Shown: positions 1-6,231 of the stretch, one piece after another
Position numbering within the stretch: position 1 is the stretch's first letter
Layout: each line of letters begins with the position of its first letter
Assembly (NCBI GenBank): GCA_964349885.1
Contig: CAYGIQ010000132.1
Span: 1-7,387 of the forward strand
Direction of reading: 5' to 3'
Source: UBA1413 sp964349885
GTDB taxonomy: Bacteria; Bacteroidota; Bacteroidia; Bacteroidales; Prolixibacteraceae
Length of the DNA stretch: 7,387 nucleotides
Notes under the pieces: model-generated
The model's database searches: none
Seen by the model: the letters and a program-made list of their open reading frames with translations, nothing else
Told to the model about the DNA's origin: nothing
Program-made: the position numbers and the translations under genes

Positions 1-718
1 GCCCCAACGAGGTAAGCAGTCCGTCGGCTATGGTAGTTGGGTTCACCGATGGAACAAGTATTTTTGAGTGAAAAGACCGATAGGCATCGTCGGCTCCTGC
101 TGGCTCAGCCGCAATAACTAGACAGTTCGGATACAGCTGTTTTACGGTAATGGCGGTACCGCTTAGCAAGCCACCCCCACCAACCGGAGCAATAACCACC
201 TCAAATTCGCCCCAATCTTCGAGCAGTTCTTTAGCTGCTGTGCCCTGCCCTGCAATTACGTGGAAATTATCGTACGGGTGGATTTCCGTTGCTCCCGTTA
301 AGGCAACCACCTCTGCCAGTGTTGACTCCCGTGCTTTCAACGTAGGTTCACAGAGCGTTATTTTCCCGCCGTAGCCCTCAACTGCTGCCTTCTTGATGGC
401 CGGGGAGGTAGTGGGCATTACAATATGGGCCTCTATGTTTCGCGACCGGGCAGCCAGAGCAAGGGCCGCAGCATGGTTGCCCGAAGAGTGTGTAGCCACA
501 CCCCTTGAAGCCTCGGCATCGCTAAGAGAGAATACTGCATTGCTGGCACCTCTGAACTTAAAAGCTCCTACTTTTTGGAAGTTCTCACATTTAAAAAACA
601 AGTTGCCACCGGTAATGGCATTGATGGAGAGCGAATGCATCACAGGAGTGCGGTGCACAACCCCGCTTATGCGGCGATGGGCCTCTTCAACATCAACAAA
701 TTGAGGAATAAAGTGCAT
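1..718 (-). CDS. Serine racemase / L-serine-L-threonine dehydratase-like PLP enzyme (3' truncated by window edge)
   Basis: This is a fold-type II pyridoxal-phosphate enzyme of the serine/threonine dehydratase and serine racemase family. Such enzymes deaminate Ser/Thr to a 2-oxo acid plus ammonia, or racemise serine, in the cytosol. The first 239 residues are in the window and the frame is still open at base 1. Visible signatures are the Schiff-base lysine K54 in GAFKFRGA, the SSGNHA loop at 78-83 that holds the substrate carboxylate (S79 matches the second catalytic Ser of human serine racemase), and the PLP-phosphate glycine loop GGGGLLSG from 180. EPAGADD at 205-211 matches the divalent-cation site of mammalian serine racemase (E205, A209 carbonyl, D211). 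I chose ATG at 718 because MHFIPQFVDVEEAH aligns with the family N-terminus; ATG at 728 is out of frame and stops quickly. It lies 11 bp after the PrsW-family gene, in the same operon. The C-terminus is missing, so presence of an ACT domain cannot be judged. The family is certain; dehydratase versus racemase is not. Confidence 0.93.
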   Translation of the reverse strand, partial: MHFIPQFVDVEEAHRRISGVVHRTPVMHSLSINAITGGNLFFKCENFQKVGAFKFRGASNAVFSLSDAEASRGVATHSSGNHAAALALAARSRNIEAHIVMPTTSPAIKKAAVEGYGGKITLCEPTLKARESTLAEVVALTGATEIHPYDNFHVIAGQGTAAKELLEDWGEFEVVIAPVGGGGLLSGTAITVKQLYPNCLVIAAEPAGADDAYRSFHSKILVPSVNPTTIADGLLTSLG

Positions 719-729
719 ATTGCTTCATC

Positions 730-1458
730 TTAGTGTTTCCTATTATGGTCATTCATACCGCCCAATTTTTGATTCAAAAGATCGTAATCGGTACGAAAAA
801 AGGATTGCCGGTTCAAAACCTTCATCTGTTTCAATCCGAGACGGTATAGAAATATTACAAAACCAATAAAAACGACCCAAAGCCATGCGATGCCAGTCAT
901 AAGTATAAAGTCGTATACTCCATGTAGAAGAAGAGGAATCAGGAGCGCCTTACGTCTGTTCTCTACCATTTTTAACGGGTAAAACCTTGCTATGCCAAGA
1001 TAAAAACCCATGGTGATCCCGAAGATGGCATGGGCGGGTACAGCAGTGAATGCCCTTAGCAATCCAATCGAAGCATCGTTCGAAACAACATATCCGATGT
1101 TTTCGACCGCAGCAAAACCGAGCGAGACAAATGTGGCATACACAATACCATCGTACTTGTCGTTGAAGTCGGGGCTTTTCCAAATAAATAGATAGAGGGC
1201 AGTAAACTTAAAAAGTTCCTCGGTAAAAGCAGCCACTACAAAAGCATTCCATGCTGCCCCAGCAATCTGGCCCATTTCAACTGAAGGAAGCATCAATAGC
1301 TCCTCTACAAAAATAACCGGGACTACAATTACGGCACCGACAAACATTGCCAAGAGAACTTTGCCCAGCGGCTCGCGTTCGTATTTGTCTCTCGACCATA
1401 CATAGAAAGCTATGACCACTACCGGTGCCAATGCAATGATCAGAAGGTCGGATCCCAT
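730..1458 (-). CDS. PrsW-family intramembrane protease
   Basis: This is a 242-residue polytopic membrane protein of the PrsW family, which is related to the CAAX-protease (CPBP) superfamily. The founding member, Bacillus subtilis PrsW, makes the first cut in the membrane anti-sigma factor RsiW under envelope stress. The family's active-site motifs are all present: EELFK at 80-84, AAVEN at 116-120, HAIFG at 143-147 and HGVYD at 179-183. About seven hydrophobic segments can be seen (roughly 3-21, 31-51, 66-92, 105-125, 133-158, 170-187 and 189-207), followed by a basic, polar C-terminal tail. The length is normal for a compact family member. The ATG at 1458 lies 12 bp after the stop of the SMP-30-like lipoprotein gene, and the stop is 11 bp before the PLP-enzyme gene, so it is internal to the operon. 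No sigma or anti-sigma gene is visible, so its substrate is unknown. Family sources describe the mechanism as either metallo- or glutamic-type. Confidence 0.9.
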   Translation of the reverse strand: MGSDLLIIALAPVVVIAFYVWSRDKYEREPLGKVLLAMFVGAVIVVPVIFVEELLMLPSVEMGQIAGAAWNAFVVAAFTEELFKFTALYLFIWKSPDFNDKYDGIVYATFVSLGFAAVENIGYVVSNDASIGLLRAFTAVPAHAIFGITMGFYLGIARFYPLKMVENRRKALLIPLLLHGVYDFILMTGIAWLWVVFIGFVIFLYRLGLKQMKVLNRQSFFRTDYDLLNQKLGGMNDHNRKH

Positions 1459-1470
1459 AGGTAAAATTGG

Positions 1471-2412
1471 CTAAAGGTTGGAAATAACGGATGCCGTAGC
1501 ACCACCCACTTGCGGACGCACGCGCAGTAGCCGTCCATCAGTCCCGTTGTCCGACAGCAGTTCTCCATCAAGATTGGTCTTTGCTGAGGTTATGTATAGG
1601 GTTCCCATATCAGAATCGCCAAAAGTTAGCGAAGTACTATAGTTCACTGGCAGGTCTATGGTGGATAAAATCTCACCGTTCAGCGGATTGTAGCAGCTTA
1701 TTGCCGAGATTCCCCACTGACCTATCCACAAATTTCCATCAAGGTCGGATGCCACTCCAGTTGGTATTCCCGTCTCAGAGTCCAATAGAACTGCCTTTCC
1801 GGGCTGCCCAATACTCCCTGTTTGAAGATCGTATGCAAAAGAAATTAACCTGCGTTCCTCCGAATCGAGATAGTACAAGAGAGTCTTGTCGGCCGACCAG
1901 GACATACCCCCCGACATACCGATGCCCCGATCGATGATAACGGCAACTTCAGCTTCTTCTATTCGAAAAAGCGTGGTTGCAGTGCCCTCTTCTTTTGAAG
2001 TGATGGAGACCCAAAACCGTCCATCTGGGTCGACAGCCCCAACAGCCTGTAGAATGTTTCCCAAGGCTTCCGGAAAAGATGCCAGCAGCAGTTTGGTTCC
2101 GGTGGTCGGATTCAACGTATAAACACCATTTTCGAGCAGCACAAGCAATTCGCCGGTTTCGATTGGCGCGACCGAAAAAACCAATTGCCCCAGATAGAGC
2201 TCTCTATGCATTCCGAGAACAGGATTGTAAAGATTGAGAATTTTTCCGGTTACGTCCACCCAGCAAAGTTGTCCCATTTGAGGATTCCACACAGCACTTT
2301 TGCCAAAGCCCGCAGTTACATCAGAAACCACGGATACCTTTTCGCCGGAATTTGTGCAACCATTGAACAAGGCAAACAGAACGATTAACCGTATGGCATT
2401 CCCCAATTTCAT
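1471..2412 (-). CDS. SMP-30/gluconolactonase-like predicted lipoprotein, probably without the usual metal site
   Basis: This 313-residue protein has an N-terminal hydrophobic signal segment (residues 7-16) ending at C19 in ALFNGC. That is a loose lipobox of the sort tolerated in Bacteroidota, so it is probably a lipoprotein in the periplasm or on the outer membrane. The rest follows the six-bladed SMP-30/gluconolactonase/regucalcin propeller, with recognisable repeats SAVWNPQMGQLCWVD (39-53), AVDPDGRFW (126-134), MSWSADKTLLYYLDS (170-184), ASDLDGNLWIG (221-231) and a conserved FAYDLQTGSI stretch (192-201). Known members are Ca/Zn-dependent lactonases or related hydrolases. Aligned from memory to human SMP30, the three metal ligands are all changed (E18 to K38, N154 to G168, D204 to T218), as are substrate-side R101 and N103 (L121, A123). 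I infer a binding or structural role rather than lactonase activity. Its ATG overlaps the stop of the purine phosphorylase gene as ATGA, which implies translational coupling. Confidence 0.87.
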   Translation of the reverse strand: MKLGNAIRLIVLFALFNGCTNSGEKVSVVSDVTAGFGKSAVWNPQMGQLCWVDVTGKILNLYNPVLGMHRELYLGQLVFSVAPIETGELLVLLENGVYTLNPTTGTKLLLASFPEALGNILQAVGAVDPDGRFWVSITSKEEGTATTLFRIEEAEVAVIIDRGIGMSGGMSWSADKTLLYYLDSEERRLISFAYDLQTGSIGQPGKAVLLDSETGIPTGVASDLDGNLWIGQWGISAISCYNPLNGEILSTIDLPVNYSTSLTFGDSDMGTLYITSAKTNLDGELLSDNGTDGRLLRVRPQVGGATASVISNL

Positions 2413-3221
2413 AACAATTCTATCAGTTTCCTTAAGATCAGGGTCATTTTAGGTTCGGCCATCATCGCAACTTTCTGCACCTCTTCGTGCGATACTTCCA
2501 CAATCTGCCCAGGAACGCCACTATCGGTAATGATTGAAATACCAAAAACCTTTATACCTGCATGTCTGGCCACAATTACTTCAGGGACCGTACTCATACC
2601 TACCACATCGCCTCCCATTTTTCGAAACATGATGTATTCCGAAGGGGTTTCAAAGGTCGGGCCAGAGACCCCCACATACACCCCCTCTTTGATATCGAAA
2701 TTGTGTTCGAGCGAAATCAGTCGGGCAGTGTAGCGAAGACGCTCGTCGTAGACCTGGCTCATATCGGGAAACCTAGGTCCTAATGCAGCAAGGTTAGGTC
2801 CGCGCAAAGGATGCTCTGGGAAGAAGTTAATATGGTCGTTGATGACCATAATATCGCCTACTTTATAGTCGGGATTAAGGCCACCGGTAGCATTCGAAAC
2901 AAAAAGATGTTCAATTCCGAGCTGCTGCATTACTCTCACCGGAAAGGTTACCTCCATCATAGAATACCCCTCGTAATAATGAAACCGCCCCTGCATGGCT
3001 ATTACCTCTTTGTTTCCCAGCATGCCAAAAATAAGTCGACCGGCATGGCCCTCGACTGTAGAAACGGGGAAGTTGGGAATTTCACTGTATGGGATAGACA
3101 GGGTAATGTCGATTTCCTTGACAAGACCTCCCAATCCCGTGCCGAGGATTATGCCAATTTTAGCCTTTGTTGAGGTCTTTTCTGTGATGTAATTCGCGGT
3201 TGCTTTTATTTTCTCCAACAT
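2409..3221 (-). CDS. punA: Purine nucleoside phosphorylase, trimeric (PNP/MTAP) type
   Basis: This cytosolic enzyme cleaves purine (deoxy)nucleosides with phosphate to give the free base and (deoxy)ribose-1-phosphate, in purine salvage. The 270-residue length is normal for the trimeric class. Visible motifs are the phosphate loop GTGLGG (27-32; Thr28 in place of the common Ser), EGHAGRL (57-63), QGRFHYYEGY (77-86), SNATGGLNP (109-117), the base-site SGPTFETPSE (186-195, with E195), VGMSTVPEVIVARH (207-220) and SHEEV (244-248). Position 233 is Asp in IITDSG, where human PNP has the base-recognising Asn243. I chose ATG at 3221 (MLEKIKATANYI) over the in-frame TTG at 3242, because MLEKI is a typical start for this family and is preceded by an A/T-rich leader. 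The start lies inside the end of lpxK (62-bp overlap), and the stop overlaps the next gene by 4 bp. The symbol follows usage for bacterial trimeric PNPs. Confidence 0.96.
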   Translation of the reverse strand: MLEKIKATANYITEKTSTKAKIGIILGTGLGGLVKEIDITLSIPYSEIPNFPVSTVEGHAGRLIFGMLGNKEVIAMQGRFHYYEGYSMMEVTFPVRVMQQLGIEHLFVSNATGGLNPDYKVGDIMVINDHINFFPEHPLRGPNLAALGPRFPDMSQVYDERLRYTARLISLEHNFDIKEGVYVGVSGPTFETPSEYIMFRKMGGDVVGMSTVPEVIVARHAGIKVFGISIITDSGVPGQIVEVSHEEVQKVAMMAEPKMTLILRKLIELL

Positions 3222-4257
3222 ATTGTATAATTTTCTGATCAAATTGTTTGCCCTCCCGGTCGAGAAACTTAACCTGCACGGGGAGAATGTAAAGTGCCAC
3301 TTTAAGCCTCCGTGGCAGGTCGAGATGCTTCAACCTTACAGCATCCTTCTCGGTAGTAACAATTATCTTTTCATTTTTCTTGAGTGCATCAAATTTTTCC
3401 ATAACCATATCCATATCTTTCATGGTGAAATTATGGTGGTCGGGGAACGAAATAGCTTCCAGCTCATCGGTAATGCCCGATAGGTACTGAATGGCGTATT
3501 CTGGGGCGGCAATACCGGTTACCAGTAAAATGGCCATATGATGAGGGTCGTTGAAAAGATCCATTGGCCGGGCATCGTCAAAAAGCGGAACCATTTGTCC
3601 ATACACCATGGTAGTGAAGTAAAGATCCTGGTAGGGAAAGAGTCTTACATCCTTTGAAAGGATTCTCCGGTTAATGGGAGTAATAGCGTTGGGGCATTTG
3701 GTAATGATAATGATATTGGCCCGCCGTGCCTGCATTTTGCTCTCCCGCAAACGACCAAAAGGCAATAAGGCATCATCTTTTATGGGCTTATTGTAATCGA
3801 TGAGCAGAATATTGATCCCCGGTGAGATCCTACGGTGCTGGAAAGCGTCGTCGAGTACTACCACATCGGGGGGAGGTACCTGCTGCAGCAAAGTTTCCAC
3901 GCCATTTACGCGATCCTCGTCGACCGCCACGGTAACCCCAGGGTATTTAAGTTTCATCTGAAGTGGTTCATCGCCAACCTCGGAAACCATCGACTCCTGA
4001 TCTACAAAAAGGAAACCCTTTGTTTTTCGTTTATAGCCACGGCTCAATGCTGCTACCCTGAAATTTTGCCGCAGCAGTTTGACCAGATATTCGGCATGGG
4101 GAGTCTTTCCGGTGCCCCCTACGGTAATATTGCCTACCGAAATAATCGGAACCTCAAACTCCACCGAATGGAGAATTTTAAGATCAAACAGCCGGTTTCT
4201 GAGTGCCACTGCTATTCCGTAAAGCACCGAAACAGGATAAAGCATTAGCTTTAACAT
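3160..4257 (-). CDS. lpxK: Tetraacyldisaccharide 4'-kinase (lipid A 4'-kinase)
   Basis: LpxK transfers the ATP gamma-phosphate to the 4'-position of tetraacyldisaccharide-1-phosphate, making lipid IVA at the inner membrane. The 365-residue protein starts with a hydrophobic, membrane-associating segment (about 1-20), then the P-loop GNITVGGTGKTP (42-53; K51, T52). Further family motifs are SRGYKRK (72-78), VGDEP (94-98), the acidic and histidine motif DDAFQHRR (136-143), FPDHHNFT (271-278) and TTEKDAVRL (301-309). It is complete and of usual length. The ATG at 4257 is the first Met of a family-like N-terminus; a second Met (residue 5) would barely shorten it. It appears to be the first gene of the left-hand operon: a terminator separates it from susD upstream, and its last 62 bp overlap the purine phosphorylase gene. 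No match to the Bacteroidota promoter consensus could be placed with the right spacing. Confidence 0.97.
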   Translation of the reverse strand: MLKLMLYPVSVLYGIAVALRNRLFDLKILHSVEFEVPIISVGNITVGGTGKTPHAEYLVKLLRQNFRVAALSRGYKRKTKGFLFVDQESMVSEVGDEPLQMKLKYPGVTVAVDEDRVNGVETLLQQVPPPDVVVLDDAFQHRRISPGINILLIDYNKPIKDDALLPFGRLRESKMQARRANIIIITKCPNAITPINRRILSKDVRLFPYQDLYFTTMVYGQMVPLFDDARPMDLFNDPHHMAILLVTGIAAPEYAIQYLSGITDELEAISFPDHHNFTMKDMDMVMEKFDALKKNEKIIVTTEKDAVRLKHLDLPRRLKVALYILPVQVKFLDREGKQFDQKIIQYVGENKSNRELHHRKDLNKG

Positions 4258-4313
4258 ACAACTAGAATTGGTGCAGGCTAAAATACTAAATTATGATGGC
4301 AAATGGGCTATCT

Positions 4314-4328
4314 ATCCATTAAATGGAT
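4314..4328. repeat. Perfect 15-bp palindrome upstream of lpxK
   Basis: ATCCATT, one central A, then AATGGAT form a perfect inverted repeat with 7-bp arms. It lies between the susD terminator and the lpxK start, 57 bp before the ATG. Its position would suit an operator for the lpxK operon, but a short palindrome in A/T-rich DNA may be chance. No second copy was noticed in the window. Confidence 0.4.
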
Positions 4329-4353
4329 TCACAGAGTTGCAGATGTTGAGAAT

Positions 4354-4390
4354 GTAAAAGGCTGTCTGCGCAATGCAGACAGCCCTTTAC
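4354..4390 (-). terminator. Hairpin terminator after susD
   Basis: GGCTGTCTGC at 4360-4369 pairs perfectly with GCAGACAGCC at 4375-4384 around a 5-nt loop. The flanks GTAAA and TTTAC extend the stem past one mismatch. Read on the minus strand, the G/C-rich stem is followed by TTTTAC, a short T-run. The hairpin begins about 25 bp after the susD stop and lies before lpxK, so it should end the susCD transcript. The short T-run makes its efficiency uncertain. Confidence 0.72.
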
Positions 4391-4415
4391 ATAGTAAGCA
4401 AAATTGATTGATGGC

Positions 4416-6188
4416 TTATTTGTGTGCAGGATCCTGCGACAATGCGGGCTGAATATCCAGCTGAGCCTGAGGCACTGGCCAGTATTCATTCTTGTTGGGT
4501 GTAAAAGAAGCTCCGGTCAGAAAACCTCTGAACTGACGATCGCGGGCGATATAGGCATTCAACACCTCGGCGGCAACTCCCCAGCGGCGCAAATCGAAGA
4601 ACCGGTGTCCTTCAGTCGCAAACTCAAGGGTAAGCTCCATGCGCACTGCTTTGCGTGCTTCGGCTTGTGAAGCGAAAGCAGCATGCCCTGCAGGATAGGG
4701 TTCAACTTTGTAGTTGGCAGCTGGCTTTGAGTAGTCAACAACAATTGGAACACCCGGACCAAAGGCATAGGTAGTGCAGAGACCCATCACCACATGTCCG
4801 TTTTTAGCCCTTTCACGTACCATATTGATTTTCTGACGGGCAAGATCCAGTTCTCCATCCTCGATGTGAATTTCGGCTCTCCAAAGAAGAATATGTGCAT
4901 ACCGGTATGCACGGAAGTTCCGGTTGTTGTCGAATCCACTGCCAAAAGTTTGCAATGCCCTATTCCTTTCGAGGTGCATGAACTTCTTGGTCATAAACGG
5001 ACCTCCATTAGGCTGCTCGCGAATCCACGCTTTACCCTGATGGATACCCCATCCCAAAAAGTCGACACCACGGCGTGCGATGGTCCAGTCGACACGTGGG
5101 TCGATAGGATGATCGGTGGGAACAAACGTCTGACTGGTCTCAACACCCATGTCGGTGGCTAGGTTTACACGATTCTGAACATCCAGCACGGGTAATCCCT
5201 CGTTGTTCACCTGATACGAGTTGAACAGTGTTTGAGACGGTTGGTAGAATCCCCAGCCAATACCCGCAGGACCGGCTTGATGCATTGTAGGCCCGGCCAC
5301 AAGCATGGCGCTGTGGTTTACGGAACTGGTCTGAGCTTGGATTTCAAAAATCGACTCAGCATTGTTCTCTTTGGTTTCATCGTAGTTGTCGTAATAATTG
5401 GCTACCAGGCTAAATTTATTGCTGTTGATGATGGCATCGAGCAGTGTTTTGGCCTGTGCCCGTTCATTCTGATACATGTGGGCGTGTGCTTTAACAGCCA
5501 TTGCAGCAAACTTGGTGGCCCGTCCGGGCTGACCGGTTGGAGCATTCTCTGGTAGATTGTCGATGGCAAACTGCAGATCGGCCTCAATCTCATCCCAACC
5601 AGGAGAACTGTTGGGTATATCTTCGGGGGCAGTAGCACCCAGCTCATCGGGCGTTTTAATGTAAGGGATATTTTTGAAGACACGATTGGCTTTAAAATGG
5701 AACCATGCCCTTAAAAATTTAGCCTCGGCCTCAATCTGTTTGGCACGAGCTTCAGGAATCTTAATGGTTCCGGCCTGGGTGGCTTTGAGGAAAACCAGTA
5801 CCTGATTGGAACGTGCGACTCCATTGTAGCTGTCGCGCCAGCGTTCAGCCATGTAGGGGNNNNNNNNNNGGTTAGAGGGAAGCGCTTCGTATCGCTCCAC
5901 AGCGTTGTAGTTGGTTTGGTCGCCAGACGATGTGCCTTTGTATGCTTCGTCGGAAGCGCCACTTCCATAGGTCCAGTCGGTTGCCATGGCACCGCCAAAG
6001 CGACCAAAACCCTGCAGTGTGCTGTAGGCACCAATGAGCAGCGCTTCAACACCGGCTTGCTGCTCCATAATCGATCCGGCGGCTACCCCGGGGGGCTCCT
6101 TCACCAGAAAATCTTCACTGCAGGCATACTGGAACACCAGACTCCCCGCAACGGCCAATATCAGTAGTATATTAAATAATTTTTTCAT
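4416..6188 (-). CDS. SusD/RagB-family nutrient-binding outer-membrane lipoprotein (contains assembly gap)
   Basis: This is the surface lipoprotein partner of the SusC transporter, which captures a glycan or other nutrient and acts as the lid on the barrel. The reading frame is 590 codons, including four undefined residues (107-110) from the 10-N gap. A signal peptide runs from MKKLFNILL to the lipobox Cys23 in QYAC, followed by Ser-Glu-Asp, an acidic stretch of the kind associated with surface export in Bacteroidota. Family features include WRDSYNGVARSNQVL (117-131), a helical TPR-like region through the N-terminal half, the C-terminal signature LEFATEGHRFFDLRRWG (521-537), and an ending of the form NEYWPVPQAQLDIQP. 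The ATG at 6188 follows the susC stop by 43 bp with an A/T-rich leader. The frame stays open on both sides of the gap, so no frameshift needs to be invoked, but the true length there is unknown. No enzyme gene adjoins it in the window, so the ligand cannot be predicted. Confidence 0.95.
   Translation of the reverse strand: MKKLFNILLILAVAGSLVFQYACSEDFLVKEPPGVAAGSIMEQQAGVEALLIGAYSTLQGFGRFGGAMATDWTYGSGASDEAYKGTSSGDQTNYNAVERYEALPSNXXXXPYMAERWRDSYNGVARSNQVLVFLKATQAGTIKIPEARAKQIEAEAKFLRAWFHFKANRVFKNIPYIKTPDELGATAPEDIPNSSPGWDEIEADLQFAIDNLPENAPTGQPGRATKFAAMAVKAHAHMYQNERAQAKTLLDAIINSNKFSLVANYYDNYDETKENNAESIFEIQAQTSSVNHSAMLVAGPTMHQAGPAGIGWGFYQPSQTLFNSYQVNNEGLPVLDVQNRVNLATDMGVETSQTFVPTDHPIDPRVDWTIARRGVDFLGWGIHQGKAWIREQPNGGPFMTKKFMHLERNRALQTFGSGFDNNRNFRAYRYAHILLWRAEIHIEDGELDLARQKINMVRERAKNGHVVMGLCTTYAFGPGVPIVVDYSKPAANYKVEPYPAGHAAFASQAEARKAVRMELTLEFATEGHRFFDLRRWGVAAEVLNAYIARDRQFRGFLTGASFTPNKNEYWPVPQAQLDIQPALSQDPAHK
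5860..5869. other. Assembly gap (10 Ns) inside susD
   Basis: Ten undefined bases lie within the susD frame, between PSN and PYMAERW of the protein. A run of exactly ten is likely a placeholder of unknown true length. The frame is the same on both sides, which would fit a real insert of length 1 modulo 3, or none if the flanking ends overlap. Confidence 0.98.
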
Positions 6189-6231
6189 TGTTATCGAATT
6201 TGAAGTTATTGATTAATTAAACCCATTTACA

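Noticed and set aside
150..704. Plus-strand open frames at 150-374 and 393-704
   Set aside because: They are antisense to the PLP-enzyme coding region, whose motifs are unambiguous. Their translations are low-complexity or show no family features.
719..728. ATG at 728 as the start of the PLP enzyme
   Set aside because: It is out of frame with the enzyme and runs into a stop after about eleven codons; the ATG at 718 fits the family N-terminus.
3222..3242. Longer phosphorylase start at the TTG codon (3242), adding seven residues
   Set aside because: The ATG at 3221 gives a family-typical MLEKI start. The extension lacks any family-like sequence and would need a rare start codon.
2811..4248. 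Plus-strand open frames opposite the phosphorylase and lpxK (for example 2811-3173 and 3835-4248)
   Set aside because: They are antisense shadows of two well-conserved genes, with no recognisable domain and no independent start signals.
4278..4303. Possible Bacteroidota promoter for lpxK: minus-strand TTTG (4300-4303) with TATTTTAG (4278-4285) or TAATTTAG (4286-4293)
   Set aside because: Each -7-like box misses one base of TAnnTTTG, and the spacing to TTTG is 14 or 6 nt rather than about 19-21, so this is not supportable as a promoter.
4354..4390. The hairpin as a riboswitch or small RNA rather than a terminator
   Set aside because: It is a single simple stem placed just after the susD stop with a following T-run; nothing suggests a conserved ligand-binding fold.
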